In this document: in pieces, positions 28,118 to 37,326 of the stretch
How positions within the stretch are numbered: position 1 is the stretch's first letter
Layout: every line of letters begins with the position of its first letter
Assembly (NCBI RefSeq): GCF_900188385.1
Contig: NZ_FZOI01000003.1
Span: forward strand, 186,001 to 250,000
Direction: 5' to 3'
Source of the DNA: Azospirillum sp. RU38E
GTDB lineage: Bacteria; Pseudomonadota; Alphaproteobacteria; Azospirillales; Azospirillaceae
Length of the DNA stretch: 64,000 nucleotides
Notes under the pieces: generated by a model
What the model was told of the DNA's origin: nothing
Databases searched by the model: none
The model's input: only the letters and a program-made list of their open reading frames with translations
Made by a program: the position numbers and the translations under genes

Positions 28118-30861
28118 GCGGCACCTTTTTCGGAGATGGTCTGCTGCAGGGTGAAGAGCAGGGCTTCACGATCGAACTTGGCGACATAGTCGTTGAAACC
28201 GGCCTCGCGGCCGCGATCCAGGTCGCGCGGGGTGGAATGGCTGGACAGGGCCACCAGCGGGATGGAGGACCAGCGGGTACCGTTGCGCACCGCCTGGGCA
28301 AAGTCCAGACCGCTCATGCCGGGCATTTCGATATCGGAGACGATGACATCGAAATCTTCACCCGAGTCGCACAATGCCAGTGCCTCATCGGCACTTTCCA
28401 CTGCCGTGACGTCATAACCGGAGACGGTCAGCAGCGGGGTCAGCAGGTTGCGGAAGAACGGGCTGTCATCCACCAGCAGCACGCGGTGCTGCCGCAGATC
28501 CTCAAACCCTTCATGGGCATTGCCGAACCAGTCCTTGAAGGCACGGGTGAGGTAGAAGCCGGCATCAATGACATCTGTGGCCTTGCCAGCGATGATGGCC
28601 GAGCCCAGGAAGCCGGGACGTTCCGTGCCCAGTTCAACCGCCAGCTTGTCCTCGACGATATCGACAATCTCGTCCACCACCAGACCCATGGACCGTTCGC
28701 CATCGGCGAACACCACCACCGGCTGGCGCTTGTCGCGCACGATCTTCCAGGTCGGATCGATGGGCACCAGCGGCATCAGCTTGCCGCGATACTGCACCAC
28801 CGGTTCCCCGTTGGAGAGTTCGACATGGTTGAGATCGACATCTTCCAGGCGGGCGACCAGCGACAGCGGCACGGCCTTCGGCCCGCCTTCCCCGGCGCTG
28901 AACAGCAGCAGGGCCATCTTGTCGTCCTCCCGGCGGGTGGCCTTGGCGGCTTCCTGGGTGGCAACCTGGGTATCCTGCAGGGTGGCCATGTTGCCCGACG
29001 CCGTGGCGATGCCGTTCGGATCCAGGATCATGATCACCGAGCCATCGCCCAGGATCGTGTTGCCCGAGAACAGCTCGATATGGCGCAGGATCGGGGCCAC
29101 CGGCTTGACCACGATTTCTTCGGTATCGAAGACGCGATCAACGATGATGCCGAAGGTGTAATTGCCCACCTGGCTGACGACGATGAAGGTTTCGCGCTTA
29201 TCGTCATCCTCCGCGGTGCCCAGCTTCAGCAGGCGCTGCAGGCTGACCAGCGGCAGCAGACGGTTGCGCAGACGCAGCACCGGCGCGCCATTGATGCGCT
29301 CGATCTTGTGCTCGCTGTCATCGGCGGCGCGCACCAGCTCCACCACGCTGATCTGCGGCACGGCGAACCGTTCGGACGCGCATTCCACGATCAGGGCGGA
29401 AACGATGGCCAGCGTCAGCGGGATCTTGATGGTGAAGGTCGTACCGCGACCTTCGATCGACCGCATCTCGATCGTGCCGCCGATCTTTTCGATATTGGTC
29501 TTCACCACATCCATGCCGACGCCGCGGCCGGAAACGGACGTGACCTTGGCGGCGGTAGAGAAGCCCGGCTTGAAGATGAACTGCTGGATCTGCTGATCCG
29601 ACATCTGGGCCAGTTCAGCCTCGGTCGCAAGACCATTCTGGACGATCTTGGCCTTGATCTTGGCCAGCGCCAGACCCTTACCGTCGTCGCTGATCTCAAT
29701 GATGATGTGACCGCCTTCATGGAAGGCGTTCAGGGTGATGCGGCCGGTTTCCGGCTTGCCAGCGGCGATACGTTCCGCCGGAATTTCCAGCCCATGGTCG
29801 CCGGAATTGCGCACCATGTGGGTCAGCGGATCTTTGATCAGCTCCAGCACCTGACGGTCCAGTTCCGTCTCGGCGCCCAGCATCTGCAGATCGATCTTCT
29901 TGTGAAGTTCGTGGCTGAGATCGCGCACCAGACGCGGCAGCTTAGCCCAGGCATTGCCGATGGGCTGCATCCGCGTCTTCATGACGCCTTCCTGCAGCTC
30001 CGACGTCACATGGTTCAGGCGCTGCAGCGGGGCGGCGAATTCGCTGTCCTTCTGCGAACGCAGGATCTGCAACAGCTGGTTACGGGTCAGCACCAGCTCG
30101 GAAACCATGGTCATCAGGTTTTCCAGCAGATCGACATGTACACGAATCGTCTGCTGGGCCAGCGCGCTTTCCTTGGCGCCCTCGCCACGCACGTCTTCGT
30201 TATTGGAAGCGGCTTCGGCACGGGGCGGCGGCGGGGCGGCAACGGCGGGCTCGGCCGGCGGTGCCGGCTCCGCCACCGGGGCGACATCGCGGCTGGCGGC
30301 GGGCTTGGTCGCCACGGGCACCGACGGCGGCGGGGGCGGCGGCTCTTCCTTCTTCGGCTCCGGCTGGGCAACCGGCGCCAGCGTATGGGTCAGAGCGGCC
30401 GGCACCGGCTCGAACAGCTGGTCAGGATCGTTGGTCGCCACCACCGGAGCGGGTGCAGCGGCCGCACCGGCGCGTGGCAGCTCCTTACCTTCGGCCATGG
30501 CGTTCAGCCGGTCGATCAGATCCTGATCATTGCCCGGCGGTTCCGCCTCGGTCTGTTCCAGAACCGACAGGATACCCTTGATCGTGTCCAGCGATTCGAG
30601 GATCAGCGACACGGCATAGGGCGACACATGCAGTTCACCATCGCGGAACTTGCCCAGCACATTCTCGGCCGCGTGCGCCACCGATTCCAGGCGGGGCAGC
30701 CCCAGGAAACCGCAGGTTCCCTTGATGGTATGAACCAGACGGAAAATATTACTCAGCAACCCCGGATCATTGGGGTTCTGTTCCAACTTGACCAGTTCCA
30801 CGTCGAGAACGGCGAGATTTTCGTTCGTCTCGGTGAGGAATTCACTCAGCAGATCATCCAT
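28114..30861 (-). CDS. cheA: Hybrid chemotaxis kinase CheA with receiver domain
   Basis: 915-residue soluble kinase. HPt domain (about 1-105) with the phospho-accepting His in VHTIKGTCGFLG; a Pro/Ala/Glu-rich linker (about 130-225); P3 dimerisation helices; ATPase domain (about 330-480; MVRNSGDHGLE, GRGVGMDVVKTN); one CheW-like domain (about 490-620) and a second, more divergent one (about 645-780); then a C-terminal receiver (about 790-910) with Asp in VIVSDIEMPGMSG. Two CheW-like domains plus a receiver match CheA1 of Azospirillum brasilense and CheAY of Rhodospirillum centenum. The extra N-terminal membrane module of A. brasilense CheA1 is absent here. Confidence 0.93.
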   Translation of the reverse strand: MDDLLSEFLTETNENLAVLDVELVKLEQNPNDPGLLSNIFRLVHTIKGTCGFLGLPRLESVAHAAENVLGKFRDGELHVSPYAVSLILESLDTIKGILSVLEQTEAEPPGNDQDLIDRLNAMAEGKELPRAGAAAAPAPVVATNDPDQLFEPVPAALTHTLAPVAQPEPKKEEPPPPPPSVPVATKPAASRDVAPVAEPAPPAEPAVAAPPPPRAEAASNNEDVRGEGAKESALAQQTIRVHVDLLENLMTMVSELVLTRNQLLQILRSQKDSEFAAPLQRLNHVTSELQEGVMKTRMQPIGNAWAKLPRLVRDLSHELHKKIDLQMLGAETELDRQVLELIKDPLTHMVRNSGDHGLEIPAERIAAGKPETGRITLNAFHEGGHIIIEISDDGKGLALAKIKAKIVQNGLATEAELAQMSDQQIQQFIFKPGFSTAAKVTSVSGRGVGMDVVKTNIEKIGGTIEMRSIEGRGTTFTIKIPLTLAIVSALIVECASERFAVPQISVVELVRAADDSEHKIERINGAPVLRLRNRLLPLVSLQRLLKLGTAEDDDKRETFIVVSQVGNYTFGIIVDRVFDTEEIVVKPVAPILRHIELFSGNTILGDGSVIMILDPNGIATASGNMATLQDTQVATQEAAKATRREDDKMALLLFSAGEGGPKAVPLSLVARLEDVDLNHVELSNGEPVVQYRGKLMPLVPIDPTWKIVRDKRQPVVVFADGERSMGLVVDEIVDIVEDKLAVELGTERPGFLGSAIIAGKATDVIDAGFYLTRAFKDWFGNAHEGFEDLRQHRVLLVDDSPFFRNLLTPLLTVSGYDVTAVESADEALALCDSGEDFDVIVSDIEMPGMSGLDFAQAVRNGTRWSSIPLVALSSHSTPRDLDRGREAGFNDYVAKFDREALLFTLQQTISEKGAA

Positions 30862-31096
30862 GGTCCACGCCCCGCTCCGGGAAAACTCTGTTTCCGCGAT
30901 GTCGCCAATTCGTGCCAGCCTTCCAGAGGATCAGCCCCCTGGTCGATTACGGCCTGTCAGCCACGATAGTGCCAGAATCTCGTTTAAATCATCTTACCCT
31001 TGCCCAAATTGATGACGCGCCGAGGGGGGGCATTGCAAGCGGAAGATTACCTCTTTTCGGGTAGGTTCGACCATTCGATTATGGCCCAACCCACCC

Positions 31097-31111
31097 TTAA
31101 GATAGCATTAA
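31097..31111. promoter_or_regulatory. CtrA-type box TTAA-N7-TTAA
   Basis: TTAAGATAGCATTAA, an exact CtrA full site, about 240 bases upstream of the cheA start and overlapping the chpT stop codon. CtrA commonly controls motility and chemotaxis genes in alphaproteobacteria, and ChpT is the phosphotransferase that feeds CtrA. Confidence 0.5.
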
Positions 31112-31737
31112 CGCTCTTGCCCAAGCGAAATCGTCAGTTTCCCCTCCGCGACATCACGCCCTGGCGTGAAAGCCAGTTTGTAGAAGCGCGCCATCACCAG
31201 ACCGACATGCATCAGGATACCGCGTGGTGTCAGCTCCGCTTCCGGCACCCCGCCATGCAGCACCCGTAACGCCTCCTCCCGCAGGCCGCAGCCGGTACCG
31301 GCTGCCACCAGTTCCAGCCCCCCATCATCCCCGGTCAGGGTCAGGGTGCCACCCCGCGGCAGCGCCTCTTCCGCGATCAGGGCCGACAGCAGAACCAGTT
31401 TCAACAGGCCGGGCGGCGGCACGATCAGCGCCGGCCGCCAGATGAACTGGATGCGACCGCCGGCGAACCACCCCTCCAGCGCCTCCCGCGTGCCGGGGAT
31501 GGGCAGCACCCCGCCGCCCGACCCGGCGCCCAGCGCCAGCCGGAACAGGGCCAGACGGCGCGCGGCCGTGCGGGCGCTGTCGGCAACAAGGTCCAGGGCC
31601 TCCCCCATCGCCTCACCACCACCCCCTTCCTCGATCAGTTCCACCCCGTTATTGATGGCGCCGACCGGGCCGATCAGGTCATGGCACAGCCGGGAGCAGA
31701 GAAGCTCCACCGCCCGGACACTGAAAATTGCCTCCAT
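31108..31737 (-). CDS. chpT: ChpT-type histidine phosphotransferase
   Basis: 209 residues. The N-terminal four-helix dimerisation segment carries the phospho-acceptor histidine in LCSRLCHDLIGPVGAINNG (His19), and the C-terminal part is a degenerate HATPase-like fold lacking nucleotide motifs. In Caulobacter ChpT relays phosphate from CckA to CtrA and CpdR. It lies directly upstream of the cheA operon on the same strand, with a 246-base gap holding a CtrA-type box. Confidence 0.85.
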   Translation of the reverse strand: MEAIFSVRAVELLCSRLCHDLIGPVGAINNGVELIEEGGGGEAMGEALDLVADSARTAARRLALFRLALGAGSGGGVLPIPGTREALEGWFAGGRIQFIWRPALIVPPPGLLKLVLLSALIAEEALPRGGTLTLTGDDGGLELVAAGTGCGLREEALRVLHGGVPEAELTPRGILMHVGLVMARFYKLAFTPGRDVAEGKLTISLGQER

Positions 31738-31842
31738 GCCATGCCTCCCGTCCTGATCATTTGTTTACGAAATAACCATATCATTTCCATGACAGTTGGC
31801 GGTCAGCTTGAGATCACCGCCTGACAGGAAGGAAAAAAGCAG

Positions 31843-32031
31843 ATGGATGATACCCTGGTACCCGGCGCCTTTGTCCGCCATCCGGGCCAGCCCGACTGGG
31901 GGCTGGGCCAGATTCAGTCCGTCATCGGCCCACGGGTGACAGTCAATTTCGAAAATGCGGGAAAATTGCTGATCAATATCGCCACCGTCTCCCTGACCGT
32001 TGTGGACGAGGACGACCCAGCCCTGCATTGA
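31843..32031 (+). CDS. DUF3553 family small protein
   Basis: 62 residues, beginning [20 protein letters not shown] followed by [20 protein letters not shown], typical of the short SH3-like DUF3553 proteins found in alphaproteobacteria, sometimes as a C-terminal piece of UvrD-type helicases. A GGAAGGA ribosome binding site precedes the ATG. Function unknown; a nucleic-acid or protein-binding barrel is likely. Divergent from chpT. Confidence 0.75.
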   Translation: MDDTLVPGAFVRHPGQPDWGLGQIQSVIGPRVTVNFENAGKLLINIATVSLTVVDEDDPALH

Positions 32032-32090
32032 TCTGGGACATTTCTGCTTCGCCCCGTTGGGTGGATACAGCAACACCCCTGCACGCCACC

Positions 32091-32119
32091 TTGGAGGGCG
32101 GGAGCCAAGGCTCTATATC
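32091..32119 (+). promoter_or_regulatory. Candidate moaA promoter
   Basis: TTGGAG (32091-32096), 17-base spacer, TATATC (32114-32119), about 45 bases before the moaA start. Confidence 0.4.
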
Positions 32120-32164
32120 TGCTGTCACCAACCCGCCCCCGTCCATCCGGAGTTGCCCCGTCCC

Positions 32165-33208
32165 ATGCCGCTTGCCGATGGCCAGCCCTTTGCCGTGCCC
32201 GCCCCCCTGATCGATCCATTCGGGCGGGCCATCACCTATGTGCGGGTCTCCGTCACCGACCGCTGCGATTTCCGCTGCACCTATTGCATGTCGGAAGACA
32301 TGCATTTCCTGCCCAAGGCCGACATCCTGTCGCTGGAGGAACTAGAGCGGCTTTGCACCGCCTTTATCCGGCTGGGCACGCGGCGGCTGCGTTTGACGGG
32401 GGGCGAACCGCTGGTCCGGCGCAATATCATGGAGCTGGTGCGCAATCTGGGCCGGCATGTGGCCAGTGGCGCGCTGGAGGAATTGACCCTGACCACCAAT
32501 GGCAGCCAGCTTTCCCGCTATGCGGATGAACTGCGCGCTGCCGGCGTCCGCCGGATCAATGTCTCCCTGGATACGCTGGACCCGGCGCGGTTCCAGGCCA
32601 TCACCCGCTGGGGCCGGCTGGCCCAGGTGATGGAGGGGCTGGAGGCCGCCCGCCAGGCCGGGCTGGCGGTCAAGATCAATGCCGTGGCCCTGAAGGGCGT
32701 CAATGATGGGGAACTGGATGAGATGCTGGCCTGGTGCGGCCGGCAGGGATTTGACCTGACCCTGATCGAGGTGATGCCGCTGGGCGACATGGACGGCAAT
32801 GGCGGCGGGGCCGTGCGGGAAGAACAGTTCCTCTCCCTGCGCACCGTGCGGGCGGATCTGGAAAAGCGCTGGACCCTGCGGGACAGCGACCACCGCACCG
32901 GCGGCCCCGCCCGCTATGTCACGGTGCAGGAAACCGGGCAGCGACTCGGTTTCATCACCCCGCTCAGCCACAATTTCTGCGAAAGCTGCAACCGGGTGCG
33001 GGTCACCTGTACCGGCACCCTGTTCATGTGCCTGGGCCAGGAGGATGCGGCCGACCTGCGCACGCCTTTGCGGGCGGAGGCGGGTGATGGCGCCCTGGTC
33101 CAGGCCATCCGCGACGCCATCACCCGAAAGCCCCAGGGCCATGATTTCATCATTGACCGGCGGCGCGGCCCGGCCGTGGGCCGGCATATGAGTGTCACCG
33201 GGGGCTGA
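32165..33208 (+). CDS. moaA: GTP 3',8-cyclase MoaA
   Basis: Radical-SAM enzyme that starts molybdenum cofactor synthesis by converting GTP to 3',8-cyclo-7,8-dihydro-GTP. 347 residues. The N-terminal [4Fe-4S] motif CDFRCTYC binds [14 protein letters not shown] follows, and the C-terminal cluster motif [18 protein letters not shown] binds the second cluster. The chain ends in the functional double glycine (SVTGG). The ATG at 32165 has GGAG upstream; an open frame further upstream was ignored. No other moa genes are nearby. Confidence 0.95.
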   Translation: MPLADGQPFAVPAPLIDPFGRAITYVRVSVTDRCDFRCTYCMSEDMHFLPKADILSLEELERLCTAFIRLGTRRLRLTGGEPLVRRNIMELVRNLGRHVASGALEELTLTTNGSQLSRYADELRAAGVRRINVSLDTLDPARFQAITRWGRLAQVMEGLEAARQAGLAVKINAVALKGVNDGELDEMLAWCGRQGFDLTLIEVMPLGDMDGNGGGAVREEQFLSLRTVRADLEKRWTLRDSDHRTGGPARYVTVQETGQRLGFITPLSHNFCESCNRVRVTCTGTLFMCLGQEDAADLRTPLRAEAGDGALVQAIRDAITRKPQGHDFIIDRRRGPAVGRHMSVTGG

Positions 33209-33268
33209 CCGGGGCATCGAAGCGGTATAAGGTGACGCCCCCATTCGGCCTTTGTTGGAAACAAGCCC

Positions 33269-34057
33269 TTGCCCGGTTTCCCCGCCTCCCCTGGTTCCGT
33301 CCCCCTCGCCTTCGTCGCTGCCGATACGGTGGAGGCCCGCAGCGCACGGGAGCGCTTGGCTATCCGCTATGGCGGCGTGCCGGCGGAAGAGGCCGGCATC
33401 ATCGTCGCCCTGGGGGGCGATGGCTTCCTGCTGGAAACGCTGCACCGTTTCCTGGCCCGCGGCACCCCCGTTTATGGGATGAACCGGGGCTCTGTCGGCT
33501 TCCTGCTGAATGATTACAGCGAGGATGGGCTGACCAACCGGCTGTTGCGCGCCCAGCGCGTCACCCTGCACCCGCTGCGGATGACGGCCACCAGCAATGA
33601 TGGGCAGGTGCAGGAAGGTCTGGCCTTCAACGAGGTGTCGCTGCTGCGCGAAACCCGCCAAGCTGCCAAGCTGCGGATCAGCGTAGACGGGGTGGAACGG
33701 CTGGCGGAACTGACCTGCGATGGCGCCCTGGTCTCCACGCCGGCCGGCAGCACCGCCTATAACCTGTCAGCCCATGGGCCGATTCTGCCACTGGGGGCGG
33801 ATATCCTGGCCCTGACCCCGATCAGCGCCTTCCGGCCCCGCCGCTGGCGCGGCGCCCTGCTGCCCCATACGGCCAAAATCCGCTTCGATGTGATGGAAGC
33901 CAGCAAACGGCCGGTCAGCGCCGTGGCTGACTTTACCGAGGTGCGCGATGTAGCGCGGGTGGAGATCCATGAAGATCGTGGGGTCGCCAGCACCCTGCTG
34001 TTTGATCCGGAATTGGCCCTGGAAGAACGCATCCTGAAGGAACAGTTCGCCCCCTGA
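33269..34057 (+). CDS. nadK: NAD kinase
   Basis: Phosphorylates NAD to NADP. 262 residues with the nucleotide motif [26 protein letters not shown], and the [15 protein letters not shown] loop. It appears to start at a TTG (33269) after TTGGAAAC; no ATG or GTG precedes the conserved [16 protein letters not shown] segment. It follows moaA after 60 bases on the same strand. Confidence 0.92.
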   Translation: MPGFPASPGSVPLAFVAADTVEARSARERLAIRYGGVPAEEAGIIVALGGDGFLLETLHRFLARGTPVYGMNRGSVGFLLNDYSEDGLTNRLLRAQRVTLHPLRMTATSNDGQVQEGLAFNEVSLLRETRQAAKLRISVDGVERLAELTCDGALVSTPAGSTAYNLSAHGPILPLGADILALTPISAFRPRRWRGALLPHTAKIRFDVMEASKRPVSAVADFTEVRDVARVEIHEDRGVASTLLFDPELALEERILKEQFAP

Positions 34058-34093
34058 GCGGCGTTTCTGTTCACCCCCTTTGGAGAGAACGCC

Positions 34094-34471
34094 ATGCCCT
34101 TTATGGACCGCGAGAATTTCATCGATCTGCTGAACCGGCTGGGGGACGAGGATGATCAGGTGGTGCTGGCCGCCGCCCGCACCATCCATGCCCGTGTCGC
34201 CGAATCCGGCTTCGGCTGGGACGGGCTGCTGCTGCCGGCCGGGGCGCGCAGTGATCAGCCCATCCCGCCCCCGGCCATCGCCGCCCCGCCGGACGTGGAC
34301 GAAACCGATGCGGCGTTGATCGACCGGCTGCTGCGGGATTACGCCCTGTCGGACATGACCCGGGGAGACCTGCTGGAGATGAAGGCCCAGGCCGAGCACG
34401 GCAGCCTACCGGCCGAGGACAGCAAATATCTGCGCGATCTGGCGCTGCGGCTGGCACAGGCCGGGCCATAA
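34094..34471 (+). CDS. Hypothetical protein, 125 aa
   Basis: Unrecognised soluble protein. Helical ends (ENFIDLLNRLGDEDDQVVLA at the N-terminus; DTR-like acidic helices near the C-terminus, DDLL motif-free) are joined by a Pro-rich middle (PIPPPAIAAPPDVDE). TGGAGAGAACGCC precedes the ATG, 36 bases after nadK, so it is probably in the same transcript. The N-terminal residues resemble nothing I can place. Confidence 0.6.
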   Translation: MPFMDRENFIDLLNRLGDEDDQVVLAAARTIHARVAESGFGWDGLLLPAGARSDQPIPPPAIAAPPDVDETDAALIDRLLRDYALSDMTRGDLLEMKAQAEHGSLPAEDSKYLRDLALRLAQAGP

Positions 34472-34477
34472 GAACGC

Positions 34478-35320
34478 TTAGCGCAAAGGGCGGAAATAGC
34501 GCAGCAGGTTCTGCAATTCCGCCCGCAGCGCCTCATCCTCCCGCAGCCGCGCCTGCAAGGCGGCATCGCGCTTGGCCAGAAACACCACATGTTCCTTGGG
34601 CGGCAATTGGCGATAGGACGGCTTGGTGCTGATGCTGCCATCATCCTGGATGGTGGAGAGAAAAAACGATACCCGCATGAATTTGGAAAACAGTTTCGCC
34701 GCCGACTCCGGCGGCTCGCGCGAGATGATGGCGCAGATATAATAAAGCCGGAAGAAATAATAGCTGTTATAAATACGCTGGATGGTGTGGAACTGTTCAT
34801 TCGGGCTGCTGGTCTTGCTCAGCAGCTGCTGTTCCTTGAAACCGGCATGAAAATGGTTGGAGGCTTCCTTGCCAAACAGCAGGGGGCGTTCCCGGCCCGC
34901 GCTCATCCGTTTGCGGTAATCGATCAGGGCGCGGCCGACCAGCGTGTGGATCATCCGGCGTTCCACATCCAGTTCCGCCGGCAGACCCATCAGGAAATCG
35001 ATCGCCGGCATCAGCTGGGCCGGATGCACAATGGCGGCGCGGCGCGCCCGCCCTTTGCCCAGCAGGGCCGCCTGCAACCATTCCACCATGTCATGCGCCT
35101 GCCAGCGCAGCCGCACGGTAAAGGGAATGGTGCTGAGCCCGCTGGATTGCAGGAACAGGCGCACATGGTCGCGCCATGTCTTCTGCGGCAGGCGGACATA
35201 TTCCACATCCGTCAGCTTGATGGGATTGCCCAATGTCTCAGCCGTCGGCGGCGCGGGCCGGAAATCAAGGCTACGCCCGTAAATGACGCCCTTCAGCTTG
35301 GATTCCCCTGACGGCGGCAT
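34478..35320 (-). CDS. Hypothetical protein, 280 aa
   Basis: Unrecognised. Begins MPPSGESKLKGVIYGRSLDF after AAAAGGGGCG, a better start than an upstream TTG at 35344. The middle is helical and basic (RMIHTLVGRALIDYRKRM), followed by an unusual aromatic-rich segment (RIYNSYYFFRLYYICAIIS) that could be a hydrophobic core helix, and a charged coiled-coil-like tail (RDAALQARLREDEALRAELQ). No catalytic motif seen. It converges on the preceding small gene with 6 bases between stops. Confidence 0.6.
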   Translation of the reverse strand: MPPSGESKLKGVIYGRSLDFRPAPPTAETLGNPIKLTDVEYVRLPQKTWRDHVRLFLQSSGLSTIPFTVRLRWQAHDMVEWLQAALLGKGRARRAAIVHPAQLMPAIDFLMGLPAELDVERRMIHTLVGRALIDYRKRMSAGRERPLLFGKEASNHFHAGFKEQQLLSKTSSPNEQFHTIQRIYNSYYFFRLYYICAIISREPPESAAKLFSKFMRVSFFLSTIQDDGSISTKPSYRQLPPKEHVVFLAKRDAALQARLREDEALRAELQNLLRYFRPLR

Positions 35321-35344
35321 CGCCCCTTTTCCAACCCCAATCAA

Positions 35345-35654
35345 TCGACCAGCCGGGCGAGCAGCCTGCGGCCCGCCGTTAACATGTCGTTATTACCACT
35401 AAAGGCGATGGGGCGCACGGCGATTCGCGTGATGGGCATCCCCAATCCTGAAAGGGTGTGACCTGTTTCACCCGCCCCATCCGGCTGGGGCGGAGAAAGT
35501 GGGGGCAGCGTCCCAAAAATTGGAAAATTCCCATGCAGGGTCGCCCCCCGGCCCCCGTATCAGCAATGAACGAGGCGGCATGGCGCCGTGTCCGGCCTCG
35601 GGACCAGGCGGTGGGGATCCACCGCCCGTTTTCCTGAACTCGGAGATCGCAACC
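35345..35654. other. Long divergent spacer before EF-hand gene
   Basis: 310 bases without a convincing gene. It holds two stem-loops: CCGCCCCA/TGGGGCGG (35472-35493) and GGCGGTGG/CCACCGCC (35607-35626), the second followed by CGTTTTCC. The promoters of the leftward unknown gene and the rightward EF-hand/sigma module must lie here, but none matches consensus well enough to call. Confidence 0.5.
35607..35632 (+). terminator. Terminator-like hairpin in EF-hand gene leader
   Basis: Perfect 8-bp GC stem with four-base loop GGAT followed by CGTTTTCC, only about 22 bases before the EF-hand ATG. In this position it would act as an attenuator of the module rather than as an end-of-gene terminator. 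Confidence 0.4.
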
Positions 35655-36101
35655 ATGCATAGCTCTTCCCGTACCCTTTTGTGGACCACGCTCGCCGCCG
35701 GCCTGTTGCTGGGCACCGTCGCCGTTCAGGCCCAGGATGCACCGCCGCCCCCGCCGCCGGGTGCCCCGGGGCCGATGGATCGCGCTGCCGGCCCGCTGCG
35801 TCAGGAGATGCTGGCCAAGTATGATACCAACAAGGATGGCAAGCTGGACGAGAGCGAGCGCGCCGCCATGCGGATGGATCATTTCAAGGCGATGGACAAG
35901 AAGGGTACCGGCAAGATCAGCAAGGCTGACTTCCCCGCCGCCATGGAAGCCGCCCGCGACGCCGAGCGTGCCCGTGCCGAAGCCGCCCTGTTCGACAAGA
36001 TGGACACCAACAAGGACGGCTATGTCACGGCGGAGGAATTCGCCGCCTTCAAGCCGGATTGGCCCGGCAAGGACCGCCCGCGCCGTCACAAGCACGATTG
36101 A
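35655..36101 (+). CDS. Exported EF-hand calcium-binding protein
   Basis: 148 residues. Signal peptide (LWTTLAAGLLLGTVAVQAQ), a Pro-rich stretch, then three EF-hand-like loops: DTNKDGKLDESE, DKKGTGKISKAD and DTNKDGYVTAEE; the middle one departs from the canonical acidic pattern. The C-terminus is basic (RPRRHKHD). CGGAGATCG precedes the ATG. Located 11 bases before an ECF sigma gene, suggesting a periplasmic Ca or metal-binding component of that module. Confidence 0.85.
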   Translation: MHSSSRTLLWTTLAAGLLLGTVAVQAQDAPPPPPPGAPGPMDRAAGPLRQEMLAKYDTNKDGKLDESERAAMRMDHFKAMDKKGTGKISKADFPAAMEAARDAERARAEAALFDKMDTNKDGYVTAEEFAAFKPDWPGKDRPRRHKHD

Positions 36102-36112
36102 TCCGGTACGCC

Positions 36113-36838
36113 ATGACCATGCCGGCCACCGCCAGGGCACGCCCCTTGCCGCCGCCCCCCGACCCGACCGATAAGGGATCAGCGGGGGCAATGACGGCGG
36201 CCGGCATGGATCAGGCCAGCAACCAGCGGGGAATGATGGAGAGCGGGGACGAGCGGGAGGCGATGGGTGACGAGGCGCTGGTGGCCCTGGTGGCCGCTGG
36301 TGACCGCCGCGCCTATGGCATCCTGGTCACCCGCCATCTGGACCGCACCATCACCATCGCCCAACGCGTGCTGAACAACCGGGCCGAGGCGGAGGATGTG
36401 GCGCAGGAGGCTTTCCTGCGGCTCTGGCGCCATGCCGACCGTTTCGACCCCGGTGCCGCGCGCTTTTCCACCTGGTTTTATCGCATCACCACCAACCTGT
36501 GCCTGGATCGGACACGGCGCCAGCAGCCGCTGGCGCTGGAAGCGGCGGGCGATCCGCCCGATCCGACCGCCGATGCCGAAACCGCCCTGGTCGGCCAGCG
36601 CACCCGCAACGCCGTGCTGGCCGCGGTGGCGGAACTGCCGGATCGGCTGCGCGCGGCCGTGACCTTGACCTATGATGCCGGACTGTCCAACGCAGAAGCC
36701 GCCCGCAGCATGGATATCAGTGTGAAAGCCTTTGAAAGTCTGCTGGTACGTGCCCGCCGGTCCTTACGGGACCGGCTGGCCGCCTGGGGTGCCGCCGATG
36801 GCAAGGGCGGGCCCGCCAGGGCCGGCACGGAACGTTGA
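36113..36838 (+). CDS. ECF-type RNA polymerase sigma factor
   Basis: About 241 residues, with a non-conserved N-terminal ~60 residues. Sigma region 2 (LVTRHLDRTITIAQRVLNNR, EAEDVAQEAFLRLWRHADRF, then RFSTWFYRITTNLCLDRTRR) and region 4 (ELPDRLRAAVTLTYDAGLSN, ISVKAFESLLVRARRSLRDR) are clear. Starts at 36113, 36119 or 36191 are possible; the last would remove the poorly conserved part. It is followed by a membrane anti-sigma candidate and a periplasmic sensor-like protein, a CnrH-CnrY-CnrX-like order. Confidence 0.85.
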   Translation: MTMPATARARPLPPPPDPTDKGSAGAMTAAGMDQASNQRGMMESGDEREAMGDEALVALVAAGDRRAYGILVTRHLDRTITIAQRVLNNRAEAEDVAQEAFLRLWRHADRFDPGAARFSTWFYRITTNLCLDRTRRQQPLALEAAGDPPDPTADAETALVGQRTRNAVLAAVAELPDRLRAAVTLTYDAGLSNAEAARSMDISVKAFESLLVRARRSLRDRLAAWGAADGKGGPARAGTER

Positions 36839-36855
36839 GAAGGGGGATTGGACCC

Positions 36856-37326
36856 ATGAACGAAACGGAATTCCATAACCTTCTCGACCGGTTCGGCGCG
36901 GATCTTTCGCAATGGCCGGCCGACAGGCGCCGTGCGGCCGAACAGGCCATGGCGGCGGATGCATCGCTGATTGATCTGCTGGCGGCAGAGCAGCTGCTGG
37001 CCGCCTGCCTGCCCGATCTGCCGCCCGTCGCGACGGCCTCTGCCGATTTGCGCCAACGCATCATGGCCCTGCCGCTGGCCCATCCCCGCCCGCTTGCCGC
37101 ACCCGGTCTGCTGACCGAGCTGTGGCAAAGCATGACGGCAAGCTGGCGGCAATGGTCGATGGGCATGGCCACCGCCAGTGCCGCCGCCGTGCTGGGTTTC
37201 GTGCTGGGCTATGGCCAGATGCTGCCCCCGATGTCGGGGACGGAGACGGCCAGCAGTGATAATCTGGTCACCATGCTGAACGCGGCCGCCGATTACGAGA
37301 CGGCCGATACGGAGCAGGCACAATGA
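36856..37326 (+). CDS. Putative membrane anti-sigma factor
   Basis: 156 residues. A cytoplasmic N-terminal part (about 1-95; FHNLLDRFGADLSQWPADRR, AAEQLLAACL) is followed by one transmembrane helix (SMGMATASAAAVLGFVLGYG) and a short periplasmic tail. The topology fits an anti-sigma factor. AAGGGGG precedes the ATG and the stop overlaps the next gene's ATG. Its role comes from position after an ECF gene and from topology; sequence similarity to a known anti-sigma family is not evident to me. Confidence 0.6.
   Translation: MNETEFHNLLDRFGADLSQWPADRRRAAEQAMAADASLIDLLAAEQLLAACLPDLPPVATASADLRQRIMALPLAHPRPLAAPGLLTELWQSMTASWRQWSMGMATASAAAVLGFVLGYGQMLPPMSGTETASSDNLVTMLNAAADYETADTEQAQ

Noticed and set aside
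28237-30969. Long plus-strand frame opposite cheA
   Set aside because: Same artefact as opposite putA; the cheA frame shows all expected domains.
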